Positions 18,080 to 27,243 of a DNA stretch of 64,000 nucleotides are shown here, piece after piece. This stretch comes from Lentibacillus saliphilus (GTDB taxonomy: Bacteria > Bacillota > Bacilli > Bacillales > Amphibacillaceae): the NCBI RefSeq assembly GCF_019093865.1, contig NZ_JABJXD010000001.1, positions 744,001 to 808,000 on the forward strand, given 5' to 3'. Position 1 is the first letter of the stretch; every line of letters begins with the position of its first letter. Under the pieces are notes generated by a model. It searched no databases. It saw only the letters and a program-made list of their open reading frames with translations, and had not been told where the DNA came from. Position numbers and translations under genes: made by a program.

Positions 18080-18422
18080 ATCCACCTTCCCTTTCTTTTT
18101 TATATAATTCTATGCTAGCAGACTCACCTATTCTTAAAAAACGACATAAAATAGCATATATCGCCATTTCAGTAGATAAAACGGATTAAACACTAAACAA
18201 AATCAATCTATTATACAAATCGTTAAAGTCGCTTTACTTTACTTATAAAATTCATTTTTAATAGAATAGTCACTCAAAAACATTTTATCAGGTTAATAGG
18301 CTCTTATTGCTATGCAGGATCCCCCACCCAATAGGTCAATTTTACCAAGTCTTAACAATCAAACCGTTAGTTGGTTGATATACTGCTCTTATAAGACAAC
18401 TATGAATCAAGGGGGATCTTCT
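18080..18422. other. Divergent intergenic region, no gene seen
   Basis: This AT-rich 343 bp separates the divergent symporter operon and chemoreceptor gene. It must contain both promoters. I looked for a SigD motif (TAAA-N15-GCCGATAT) ahead of the chemoreceptor and did not find a good one; a weak TTAGTT-N17-TATAAG is present near 18370-18396. Confidence 0.5.
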
Positions 18423-20159
18423 GTGTCTATGCACCAATCTAATTTTAATCAGCTTGAACAAACCGAACACTTAACAATTCAGAAAGACGCATTCCACCAT
18501 AAAATCAATTTGCGATATCGGTTAATCATTTTATTTATTGTATTACTCAGCTTTACGATTACATTAGTTGGAACATTGTCATACATAAAAGCAAAGGATC
18601 TCACGACGAACGCTATTGAAGATCGTCTGATTAGAGAAACTGAGTTGATGGGATTTTTAGCGGAAAATTTGAAGTTTCTTTACGTCAGTGATGATGACTA
18701 CTTTATGCAGCAGCTTGAATTGACGATTCGGTCGCAACAGAACAAGCTCGCTTCTGATGACATACCGTCTGATTATTTCTATATCCAAAATGATAAAGCA
18801 ATACCGTTTAATGTCAGCAGTAAAGATTTTCCCAATATACCTGATACCGTTATTAATGAGATTCAAAACAAAGAAACCGGTATGATACATGAAACAATTG
18901 ATGGGAAGCTTTATACGCTTTCGTTTCAGCATATGAAAGAAATTGCAGGAACATACGTATTACTCGTTCCAAAAAAGGCCTATTTAGCCCCGATAGAGAA
19001 CATGGCGTATATGATTTTAGGTGTGAGCCTTGTAAGTATCTTAATAGCCGTCATTGTGATCATTATATTTGTTAAAAGTCTCACCCAGCCGCTCACTGAT
19101 TTAAGAGAGATGATGCGATCGGTTCGTTCTGGCAATTTAAAGCGCGTTGAACCGCCTAGGACGACACTCCCAGAAATCAGATCATTACATAAAAGCTATG
19201 AAGCTATGATTGGCCATATGTCAACGATTCTCAATGAGCTCAAGACGACAACTCAGAATCTTGAACATACAGGACATCATCTTAAATCAGCATCCAACCA
19301 AACTCTAGAGTCAGGACAAGACTTAACTGATGCTGTGCACATTGTTAAACAAGGAGCAGACCACACGGCCTACCAATCTGAAGAAAGTGCCAACAACATT
19401 CACGCCATGATGGAAAAAGTCGAGACGATCATTCATAATATGGACGCCCTCTTCAAGCGTGCAGATGATATGAATGAATCCGCAAGAGATGGCGAAAACA
19501 ATATGGACCAATTAATGAAGACAATACAGACATTCGAGAAAGATTTTTCCCATTTAACGACGACGATCCGTCATGTCGAAACGACTGCAGACGCTATTGC
19601 AGAGTTGATTGACTTGATTCACAACATAGCGGAACAAACAAAGCTTCTTGCTTTGAACGCGACCATTGAGGCAGCACGTGCAGGAGACGCAGGTAAAGGC
19701 TTCGCTGTCGTTGCCACGGAAGTCAGACAGCTCGCAGAACAATCATCAAACGCTGCAGAGCGGATTACACAATCGATAAAGCATATGGGACATATTTCGA
19801 AGGATGCTACAGCTGAGTTTGAACAAATTGAAGATCAAACTCGGTCTAACCTCGCAATGTCTCATCTTGCGAAATCAACGTTTGATACGTTCGTTAAAAA
19901 CACACTAGACGTTGGGCAAAGGTTAGAAGATATGCAGCATATGTTAAAGGATTTAGCCAAAAACTTGCCACACTTGGAGGAGACATCAAGAAGCTTTGCA
20001 TCTGTCGCACAAGAAACACTGGCAAGTTCAGAAGAAATGCTTGCCAGCAGTGAAACACAAATCACTCAGATTAACGGAATACATGACATTAGCACGAAGC
20101 TTTTAGATTTAGCCGACGCACTGAAATTTCATGTGAATCGCTTTGAAATCGAAAAGTAA
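18423..20159 (+). CDS. Methyl-accepting chemotaxis protein
   Basis: About 578 residues. Layout: a 32-residue cytoplasmic lead, TM1 (about 33-53), an extracellular sensor of about 140 residues with no recognised Cache signature, TM2 (about 195-215), HAMP ([20 protein letters not shown]) and a signalling domain of about 300 residues. The hairpin tip includes [20 protein letters not shown], the near-invariant CheA/CheW-contact site. The ligand is unknown. The annotated frame runs further upstream, but AAGGGGG is ideally spaced for the GTG at 18423. It is monocistronic with a strong terminator. Confidence 0.92.
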   Translation: MSMHQSNFNQLEQTEHLTIQKDAFHHKINLRYRLIILFIVLLSFTITLVGTLSYIKAKDLTTNAIEDRLIRETELMGFLAENLKFLYVSDDDYFMQQLELTIRSQQNKLASDDIPSDYFYIQNDKAIPFNVSSKDFPNIPDTVINEIQNKETGMIHETIDGKLYTLSFQHMKEIAGTYVLLVPKKAYLAPIENMAYMILGVSLVSILIAVIVIIIFVKSLTQPLTDLREMMRSVRSGNLKRVEPPRTTLPEIRSLHKSYEAMIGHMSTILNELKTTTQNLEHTGHHLKSASNQTLESGQDLTDAVHIVKQGADHTAYQSEESANNIHAMMEKVETIIHNMDALFKRADDMNESARDGENNMDQLMKTIQTFEKDFSHLTTTIRHVETTADAIAELIDLIHNIAEQTKLLALNATIEAARAGDAGKGFAVVATEVRQLAEQSSNAAERITQSIKHMGHISKDATAEFEQIEDQTRSNLAMSHLAKSTFDTFVKNTLDVGQRLEDMQHMLKDLAKNLPHLEETSRSFASVAQETLASSEEMLASSETQITQINGIHDISTKLLDLADALKFHVNRFEIEK

Positions 20160-20195
20160 GAGAGAGCGATAAACGGATAGCATTTCTAATAGAAA

Positions 20196-20250
20196 GAAAA
20201 AACTGTTCGAGACATGGCGGTGTAACCATGAACATCGAACAGTTTTTCTA
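20196..20250 (+). terminator. Terminator after the chemoreceptor gene
   Basis: AAAAAACTGTTCGA pairs with TCGAACAGTTTTT around a 25-nt loop. It may work in both directions. Confidence 0.85.
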
Positions 20251-20435
20251 TATATAATAAGGGGGGGTAAACATCTTCATCTGGTCAGATAACCTTAGAA
20301 GAATTCTACATGTATAGTATACCAAAGGATTATTAAGCACACATAAACAGCATGTAATCATTTTGTAAATGACGTTGACATAGAAAATCAATATTTCAGA
20401 TTGTAACCGATCTTGTCATGAAATATAAAGCTACC

Positions 20436-21854
20436 TTATTTTGACTGAGATGTTCCGAAACCTTTTCGATCAGCTTTTTCCCACTTTTTAGTATGCGTTA
20501 AAAATTGGATAGATCCCTGTAGCCGCCAAAAAGAATTAATCGGTCGAAACCAGAACGTTTCCGTGAGTGAATACAAGGTTATTTTCAATAAATCTCTTCT
20601 CTTTGGATAGCGATTTAATGTCCACGCCTCTAATAAAACAGAAGCCATAGAAAATATCGAATTGTAAAGTACAAACAACAAGCTGAGTAGGATCGCCAGT
20701 TCAAAATATACCTCTCCCATCAGAAAGGCAATAACAACAAAAATATAGCCGCCGAGTTCAATCATTGGTCCTAAAAATTCGATGAGCCAAAAATAAGGAA
20801 AAGACAATGTGCCGATCAAACCATACTTCGGATTAAACGTCATTTTCTTGTGCTTCCATAAGCTCTGAATGAGCCCAAGATGCCATCTTCTCCTCTGTCG
20901 CCCTAGTCCCTGCATCGTTTCTGGTACTTCCGTCCAACAAACAGGATCTGGTACAAATACAATTCGCCGATCCTCTCCACTCTCCTTAATTAACCGGTGA
21001 AGGTTTACGACCAATTCCATATCTTCACCAACAATATCTGTTCGATAGCCGCCTGCTTTCATGACCCATTCTTTGGAAAATACGCTAAATGCTCCGGAAA
21101 GGATTAAATTTAAATTGTATTGACTTAGAGCTGTTCGCCCCATTAAAAATGCCCGTACATACTCAATAAGCTGCATAATGGCAAACGGTTTTTGAGGTAG
21201 ATTTACGGCAAGCACTTCGCCCATTTGAATGTCTGAGTTATTAGCAACGCGAATACTCCCACCCGAAGCAATCACCTGATCAGACGTTGCTAAAGGCTCC
21301 ATAACACGCAGTAAACATGTTTTCTCCAGAACTGAATCTCCGTCTACTGAACAGAAAAACGGATAATTTGATACATTCAAGCCTGCATTTAAGGCGTCCG
21401 ATTTGCCACCATTATCTTTATCCACCAACAACAAATTGGGGTATATATTCGATTGATATAAAGCTTTAATTGGTTTTTTTGTTGGAATACGTTGTCTAAT
21501 TGGTAACGAGATTTCCGTCATTTGATAATGGTCAATTAACGTTTTTTGTGTATCATCATTGGACCCATCATTCGATATAATCACTTCGAATTCAGGATAT
21601 TTCAAACCGAGGAGAGATTGAACGCTTACTAAAACCCCCTTCTCCTCATTGTAAACAGGAACAATAACAGAAACCGGCTTCAGATGCGGTGTATTTAAAT
21701 AACGTGCATCGAGTGCCGTCTTGTCAAGATAGCGTTTTTTCAAGAGCAATCGAACAGCTGTGAAGAGCATTATGCTATAAGATAAAATGGCAATGACCAT
21801 ATAAACCAACAAAATAAAGGCGAAGATATCAATTGCAGTTGACATAAATTCCAT
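20436..21854 (-). CDS. Processive family 2 glycosyltransferase (membrane polysaccharide synthase)
   Basis: A 472-residue membrane enzyme related to PgaC/IcaA, hyaluronan and cellulose synthases. One N-terminal helix (about 8-38), a GT-A catalytic domain (about 55-330), then about four C-terminal helices (345-440). Catalytic features: VIVPVYNEEKGVLVSV, IISNDGSNDDT, CSVDGDSVLE (DxD), IVGEDMELV (catalytic base region) and GLGRQRRRWHLG (the QxxRW processivity signature). It should polymerise a nucleotide sugar and extrude the chain. It is the last gene of a five-gene operon whose other members look regulatory. ATG after GAGAGGAG. The sugar is unknown. Confidence 0.92.
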   Translation of the reverse strand: MEFMSTAIDIFAFILLVYMVIAILSYSIMLFTAVRLLLKKRYLDKTALDARYLNTPHLKPVSVIVPVYNEEKGVLVSVQSLLGLKYPEFEVIISNDGSNDDTQKTLIDHYQMTEISLPIRQRIPTKKPIKALYQSNIYPNLLLVDKDNGGKSDALNAGLNVSNYPFFCSVDGDSVLEKTCLLRVMEPLATSDQVIASGGSIRVANNSDIQMGEVLAVNLPQKPFAIMQLIEYVRAFLMGRTALSQYNLNLILSGAFSVFSKEWVMKAGGYRTDIVGEDMELVVNLHRLIKESGEDRRIVFVPDPVCWTEVPETMQGLGRQRRRWHLGLIQSLWKHKKMTFNPKYGLIGTLSFPYFWLIEFLGPMIELGGYIFVVIAFLMGEVYFELAILLSLLFVLYNSIFSMASVLLEAWTLNRYPKRRDLLKITLYSLTETFWFRPINSFWRLQGSIQFLTHTKKWEKADRKGFGTSQSK

Positions 21855-21908
21855 CTCGACATTCTCCTCTCTTTATCTATGTTGGTTCCATGGTCAGAAT
21901 AGGTTGTG

Positions 21909-22964
21909 TCATGTGCCAGTTTCTACTTGACGGGCTAAAATCGCTCTAGCTTGATCAATTGCATAAGGATCTGTATCTTGATTGATGACATCTTGTAGTA
22001 GACTCGTACCGCCGTGTTTTTGGCTGAGTGTTTCCGCTGCTCGTTTTCTCACCCACCATGAAGGATCTCGTAGCAAATCGAATAGTGCATCAATAACCCA
22101 ATCATTAGGAATGTGTAAAAATATACGTGCCGCCATGAGCCTCTCCGGCCAACGATCAGATTGAGCAAAAGCAGCATATATGGAGGCCTCCTTCACAAAA
22201 CCAATTTGATCAATTGCTTTTAAACTGCGAATCCGAATTTCTTCATCATCACTTTGTAAATTGGTTTCTAATACATCAATATAAGTGACTTGTTTTTTTA
22301 ATCCTATCACATCAATGATTGCCAACTTAAGCTGAAGCGGAGACGTATTGAAGTGCGTAATCACCTTATTAAAAATCCGCGGGGCTGCTTCATTTAATAT
22401 AGTTGTATAGTGAAAGACATTTAAGCTTACTTGGGGATTCTGTAAATAGGCATAGCTATCATACACATCAAATTTCGCCATAATCACATACATTTGAACG
22501 TATTCAGCCTCCGTATAGACTTTATCCTCACGTCTCAGCATAGACCGAACATCATCAACAAACATTTGCAGCTGAAGGTCTGTTATACGATGAAGGGCAT
22601 TGAGGCGTTCATCCCATCTCGAACTCAACAATTTCTTTTTATAAAAGTCCACCATATAATTCTCCACGAACCAGCGCACTCTTTTTCTAGGCAGATGATC
22701 CGATATACTGAAGCAATAATGATAAAACACATCATCGATTGCTACATACGCTTCTCTTTTTTGTGGTAGCCCACCTTCTGGGGGATCAACGCCTTCTAGT
22801 AAATAAAGCAACCAATGCTCCACAAACTGAGCTTTATACTGTTTAACCCTCTTGTTGCGCCGGCTCTCAATGGTTCTCTGAATCAATAAATAGCCGAGCA
22901 AAATGAAGAGAACGATGATCAACAGTGCACTTATGCCGGCAACGGTCCATATGAGCCCCCTCAT
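21909..22964 (-). CDS. HEAT-repeat membrane protein of the exopolysaccharide operon
   Basis: A 351-residue protein with one N-terminal membrane helix (about 5-28), a basic linker (ESRRNKRVKQYK), and then an all-alpha domain. HEAT-type repeats are clear in the C-terminal half, for example DDEEIRIRSLKAIDQIG, WPERLMAARIFLHI and PSWWVRKRAAETLSQ. HEAT solenoids bind proteins, so this is a likely scaffold joining the synthase to its regulators at the membrane (inference). Its ATG shares one base with the stop of the upstream gene (TAATG), showing coupled translation. Confidence 0.82.
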   Translation of the reverse strand: MRGLIWTVAGISALLIIVLFILLGYLLIQRTIESRRNKRVKQYKAQFVEHWLLYLLEGVDPPEGGLPQKREAYVAIDDVFYHYCFSISDHLPRKRVRWFVENYMVDFYKKKLLSSRWDERLNALHRITDLQLQMFVDDVRSMLRREDKVYTEAEYVQMYVIMAKFDVYDSYAYLQNPQVSLNVFHYTTILNEAAPRIFNKVITHFNTSPLQLKLAIIDVIGLKKQVTYIDVLETNLQSDDEEIRIRSLKAIDQIGFVKEASIYAAFAQSDRWPERLMAARIFLHIPNDWVIDALFDLLRDPSWWVRKRAAETLSQKHGGTSLLQDVINQDTDPYAIDQARAILARQVETGT

Positions 22965-23857
22965 TAGCGTAGCCTCTTTAAAACACGCTTAATTTTTGCT
23001 TCTAGCAGTTTGATGTTAAACGGTTTAACAATGTATTCATCCGCATCTTTTTCATAGGCATAAAGCATATTGGATTCACTTTGTTTATCTGACATCATGA
23101 AAATAATATATTTGTCACTGTTCGGCATAAGCCGAAGTTCATTTAAAACCTCAACACCATTTTGCCTCGGTAAAATATCATTCATCATCACAAGATGTGT
23201 ATGACCAGACGTATGCCAGCGCGATGTAAGGAAGTCATGACCATCATGATATGTTTCAATCATAAGGGTAAAGCGAGACAATGACATTCGCTCAAGTAAA
23301 ATGCGAAGCGTCATTTTCGTCGTTTCATCAGGCTCAATAATACTAACTTTAATCGTTTCAATTTCTCGCTCTTTATGCCAATCCACCGCTTCAATTGCAA
23401 AAGGAGGCTGTGAATGGCATAAAGCAAGAGCTGTCATACCATTTTGCCACACGTCATCATATTGAGCATGGCTGTTGGCAATTTCAACAACCGCTGTATA
23501 AAAATGACGATACGGGTCAATTGTGGCATAGTTTTTTTTCATACGTTCGACCGCAAACGCCGCCTCCACTTCACCGGAAAATGGGAGTAAAAGGACGGCA
23601 ACCTTTTCTGTTGGAAAAAGAAACAGCATATCAGAATCACGAATCTGTTCGATTAGAAAATCCGTAAACACCTCATAAGTAGATGGATCAGCTTTCCAGT
23701 CATCTGCAACGCCTATTTGTTGAGGCGACATAAACAGTAACGTAAATGTCATTTTTGATCGTGCCACCGAAGCTGTTTGCATACTAAAGATGACTGGCAG
23801 CAATTCGCCATCAAGTATATTGATTTTGCCTTGATTATCTTTCGTGATCTGTGCCAT
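22964..23857 (-). CDS. Degenerate GGDEF-REC protein lacking the phosphoacceptor
   Basis: A 297-residue cytosolic protein. Residues about 20-150 resemble a GGDEF domain that has lost its motif (IRDSDMLFLFPTEKVAVLLL sits where RxxDxxxRyGGDEF-avlL is expected). Residues about 170-297 form a response-regulator receiver: EPDE acidic pair, KPFN lysine present. At the phosphorylation site the sequence is NDILP, so Asn226 replaces the Asp acceptor. It therefore is probably not phosphorylated and not a cyclase. The tail (ETYHDGHDFLTSRW) closely resembles the last domain of the diguanylate cyclase at 34097-35719. ATG after GGGGAGG. Confidence 0.82.
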   Translation of the reverse strand: MAQITKDNQGKINILDGELLPVIFSMQTASVARSKMTFTLLFMSPQQIGVADDWKADPSTYEVFTDFLIEQIRDSDMLFLFPTEKVAVLLLPFSGEVEAAFAVERMKKNYATIDPYRHFYTAVVEIANSHAQYDDVWQNGMTALALCHSQPPFAIEAVDWHKEREIETIKVSIIEPDETTKMTLRILLERMSLSRFTLMIETYHDGHDFLTSRWHTSGHTHLVMMNDILPRQNGVEVLNELRLMPNSDKYIIFMMSDKQSESNMLYAYEKDADEYIVKPFNIKLLEAKIKRVLKRLR

Positions 23858-23895
23858 CTTGCTGCCTCCCCGCAGTCCCCGTTAAAACGGCCGCA

Positions 23896-25602
23896 TTAAT
23901 ACCCATTAATAAATTCATTTATATATTCAACTAGTTCATCATCCGTCATCACATAATTTAAGCCATTTTCTTGCTCAATTTGATCAATGAGCTCGGATTC
24001 ATACCCTTCACTCATATCAATCACATGGAGAGGAATATGTGCATGCTCTGCTTGCTCTTTAATTGCTTGAAGCTGTGATGTGTCCGTTACACTAGCTGAG
24101 TGCAAATAAATAATTTGTGCAAAGCCATGTTCCATTGCTAATGATTCGTACTCCGCTTTTGAAAGGACCGGTCCGACAATTAAATTACGTTCATGATTAT
24201 AAACTGAACCGCGGGTTAATGCCAACCCATCAAAGGCTGGATTTTTCCCATCGTTTCCGTATAAAAGTCCGTATAGCATCTGTTTAATGCGCGGTATCGC
24301 CGACTGCACCTCGACGTAAATATAAGCTGTTTGTTTCTGTTGCTTCACATTTAGTAATGTCTGGTAAATCGTTTTTTTTGATGCATTGCGACCTATCATC
24401 CTAAACGTATTGACGCCTGCTTCCTTTAGACGCTTTTCAACTTGTTCCGATGGCTCTGATCCAATGAGGACTTTTGCACCGACATTTTCTAAAGGCTTGT
24501 CATTAATCGTTAAGTCTCGTGGATGCATAATTGCCTCTCCCCAGCTCAACAATGCTTCTAATGCTAAAATCTCGTCCTTACTAGCAAAACGGTGCAAGAA
24601 AATTTTATGATCCTGCTGTTTTACATAATTAACAATTTCTAAAAGGTCGCCCTTCGTGAAATCACTATTTAATGGCATATGAGTAAAAGTCATATTCATT
24701 TCCTGAGCAACTTGTTGCGCGCCATCAATCCATTTCGTTTTATCATTTGGAAGAAGCGTGATCACTTCTTCCACCTCTGCGCGTTTAATCCGAGTAAACC
24801 ATTCTTCATCGGTCGGGTATGGTCCTAGCAATAATTGATCTTCTGGTAGATAGTAGGTATTGCCTCTTTCAAACGTTGTCGGCTGTAAAAACATAACATC
24901 ATAATCTAAGCCACCTTCTTCATTAATGACTTGCTTAACGATATCAACCCGATGACGTCCCAAATAACAGTGCACATAATACTTCTTATCACTATTGGCA
25001 ACAAGTTCTCTTATTTGTTCAATAGAATCCGTATTGTCGCCAACCCACGGGAGCATTGGGTAAGAAAACACGTCCATTCCTACAGCTTCAGCATTCTTTC
25101 GTTCTTTATCTAAAAGTGGTTTTTCAATTGGGAGTGTTGGACTTAGTAAAGTAATAATTCCATCGTAGCCTTGAGCCTTTATGCGTTCCATATCGCCCTT
25201 TTCTGGGTACGGTCCAAAGGTAAAACGCTCACCTTCAACGACTTCTCCTTGAGATTGCTGAACGAGTCCTGCACCTGTATTCAGGAAGAAGTGCAAACTA
25301 AAGCCACACAATGCAATTGAGCTAAGCATCAGAACAATTGCTGTTTTCCAGCGTTCTTTTCTAACAACAAATCGGTAATACACGAATGAGACGATAAAAC
25401 CAAACACAACCCACCCAAGAACATAATACTTCATGACATTGTCAATTCGGTATTGTGACCAGCCACGATCGGTATAAGACTGTTCAATTGGTACGACACC
25501 AAACAGCAGGAATAAAATACCGCCACCGACTCCAAATGTGCTAAGCAATATGAACCAAAGGAGAAATTTATTCAACTTACGTAAGCGTGGACGATTTGTC
25601 AT
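23896..25602 (-). CDS. Membrane protein with four tandem dual-specificity-phosphatase-like repeats
   Basis: A 568-residue protein. Three membrane helices (about 13-36, 60-82, 88-108) precede a large soluble part. Four repeats each open with a strand-Gly-Pro pattern: FTFGPYPEKGDMERI, LLLGPYPTDEEWFTRI, VLIGSEPSEQVEKRL and LIVGPVLSKAEYESL. The first has a CX5R loop, HCYLGRHR (Cys212, Arg218), the tyrosine/dual-specificity phosphatase signature. The second has FLHRFASKD at that place and lacks the Cys; the others lack the loop. So one possibly active and three inactive copies. The real target is unknown; phosphorylated protein, lipid or sugar are all possible. ATG after AAAGGACGTG. Confidence 0.78.
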   Translation of the reverse strand: MTNRPRLRKLNKFLLWFILLSTFGVGGGILFLLFGVVPIEQSYTDRGWSQYRIDNVMKYYVLGWVVFGFIVSFVYYRFVVRKERWKTAIVLMLSSIALCGFSLHFFLNTGAGLVQQSQGEVVEGERFTFGPYPEKGDMERIKAQGYDGIITLLSPTLPIEKPLLDKERKNAEAVGMDVFSYPMLPWVGDNTDSIEQIRELVANSDKKYYVHCYLGRHRVDIVKQVINEEGGLDYDVMFLQPTTFERGNTYYLPEDQLLLGPYPTDEEWFTRIKRAEVEEVITLLPNDKTKWIDGAQQVAQEMNMTFTHMPLNSDFTKGDLLEIVNYVKQQDHKIFLHRFASKDEILALEALLSWGEAIMHPRDLTINDKPLENVGAKVLIGSEPSEQVEKRLKEAGVNTFRMIGRNASKKTIYQTLLNVKQQKQTAYIYVEVQSAIPRIKQMLYGLLYGNDGKNPAFDGLALTRGSVYNHERNLIVGPVLSKAEYESLAMEHGFAQIIYLHSASVTDTSQLQAIKEQAEHAHIPLHVIDMSEGYESELIDQIEQENGLNYVMTDDELVEYINEFINGY

Positions 25603-25617
25603 GATAACACGTCCTTT

Positions 25618-26682
25618 CTATCCGTTTCTTTCTTGAATGTCGGTTAATATGTGTTGCATTAATGGCACATATGAGCGCCAGTAAAAGGCACGCTCATCTT
25701 TTGCAAATACTTGAAACATGAACGTTGAACCAACCCAATTCATATGCGCTCTGTTTGGGTAATCAGCATAATCTCCCGCAAAATAAAAAATATCTTCTTT
25801 TTCATCATGCAGGACAGCAGGAAAGGTTTGTGAAAGACCAGATCGTTTAAGCTCTTTTACTGTCTGATCAGAAACATTTAAATGATAGTTTGCGAGAATG
25901 GCCTGATTACGAGCTGGTGTGACGACATCAAACCAATATCCGTATGAACTTGACCTCAGCTTCTCAAATCGTGCACTTCCTCGTTCAGTCGGCTTGAATT
26001 GAGGCATTATATCTGTTTCTACAATAATAATATGATCATCGTCATGAACGAAGGCAATTCCAGAGTCTGTAAACGGCCACGGTGTTTCATACTGTTCCTC
26101 ATAATTGGCAACTAACCAAGCAGGGACTTCATCACTGGTAAAATCCTCAAAAAAGCGCCCGATCCAGCCTGTCCAAGTCACCCCTAAATTTTGTTGGATC
26201 ACACGACTCATTTTCCGGTCTGTCGGGGAAGCAAACGTATTATATTCAGCAATTAATGTTGTGTCTGGCCCTTTACTAGCCATCACCGCATTCCATTCCT
26301 CTAAAGACATCCCACCATATATTAATTCGGAACGGTCCCCATCAGGTTTTTCCTCAATATCATCACTATACACACCATATGTATCTGATATATATATTAA
26401 ATCAAGATTTTGATCTCCCACATTATAAGGTGGCAGTGGTGCTTGTTCATATGGATCATAACCGAAGTAATCATTACCTAAATCATAATTCTCACCATTT
26501 GGCTTCACCAACTTTTGCTGCCACAATATTTGAAACAAACCGAGATGCTCACGATAATCTGTTCGCGGAACCGTTTTATCAACAATTGCAATGTCCATTG
26601 TTGTTTTAGGAATAAATGCCCATATGAGAAAAGGAAGACTTAAAATGAATACAAATACAAGTGGTATAAGACGTTTTTTCAT
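25618..26682 (-). CDS. Exported/membrane-anchored protein of unknown function, first gene of the exopolysaccharide operon
   Basis: A 354-residue protein with a signal-anchor (basic MKKR then about 18 hydrophobic residues) and no lipobox, so it is probably held outside the membrane. The remainder is rich in aromatic and acidic residues. Segments like DLIYISDTYGVY, TTLIAEYNTFASPT and GVTWTGWIGRFF alternate as in a Rossmann or glutamine-amidotransferase-like fold, but I do not recognise a catalytic motif. It is 15 bp upstream of the phosphatase-like gene and presumably acts on, or senses, the exported polymer (inference from context). ATG after GGGGGGCAGCT. Confidence 0.7.
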   Translation of the reverse strand: MKKRLIPLVFVFILSLPFLIWAFIPKTTMDIAIVDKTVPRTDYREHLGLFQILWQQKLVKPNGENYDLGNDYFGYDPYEQAPLPPYNVGDQNLDLIYISDTYGVYSDDIEEKPDGDRSELIYGGMSLEEWNAVMASKGPDTTLIAEYNTFASPTDRKMSRVIQQNLGVTWTGWIGRFFEDFTSDEVPAWLVANYEEQYETPWPFTDSGIAFVHDDDHIIIVETDIMPQFKPTERGSARFEKLRSSSYGYWFDVVTPARNQAILANYHLNVSDQTVKELKRSGLSQTFPAVLHDEKEDIFYFAGDYADYPNRAHMNWVGSTFMFQVFAKDERAFYWRSYVPLMQHILTDIQERNG

Positions 26683-26745
26683 AGCTGCCCCCCTCTGAAG
26701 ACGATTTTAGTATGTTGATTTGCGCCTTAAATGTACACTTTCATT

Positions 26746-26772
26746 ATACCATATGACCTATACAGGGTAATG
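26746..26772 (-). promoter_or_regulatory. Possible promoter of the exopolysaccharide operon
   Basis: On the minus strand a perfect TATAAT lies about 65 bp upstream of the first operon gene, with a poor -35 (TTACCC) 16 bp further up. A weak -35 suggests an activator may be needed. Confidence 0.4.
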
Positions 26773-26820
26773 TATAAGCGAACTAAGTATAGGTCAATAG
26801 TCCTGAAAAAATTCAACTTC

Positions 26821-27094
26821 CCTGTTATTATTTCATTTTTCGGCAAACTATTGATTAGTGATTTATTCGGAACAAAACAGCTTGGGAAATGGCTGGAATC
26901 GTTGAACTAATTCTCTTTCACTCATTTATGATACAACACAAAGCTACAACTTAACGATGATGATTTTTGGAGCCTTATTTACTGTTGCACTTGGAATGTC
27001 TATTTGGATCAGATCTGATATTCGCAAGCTTCAAGCAGCACAAAAAGACGTTAAAATCAGAAAACCGACCGTCGTAGGTGAACTCACATCTTAA
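26821..27094 (+). pseudogene. Decayed MFS transporter remnant
   Basis: Two fragments in different frames resemble the end of a major facilitator protein. The first (about 26824-26911) reads LLISDLFGTKQLGKWLESLN then stops. The second (about 26921-27094) reads LIYDTTQSYNLTMMIFGALF, a last helix and a basic tail ending in a stop. This order matches the final two helices of OFA/NimT-like transporters, with a deletion and frameshift between them. The ATG at 26957 could in theory start a 45-residue protein, but it has no ribosome-binding site. Confidence 0.5.
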
Positions 27095-27243
27095 ATGGTG
27101 TATACTGAGGGCGAATACCGTGACAAACAAATTGAAATTGTAACAGAAATAAGAAAACATCTATGAATCTTGTTTATTTGAATTAAATAAAGACTCATAG
27201 GTATACAGTTCGACTTCATTACATCATTTTAAGGGGGATCACA

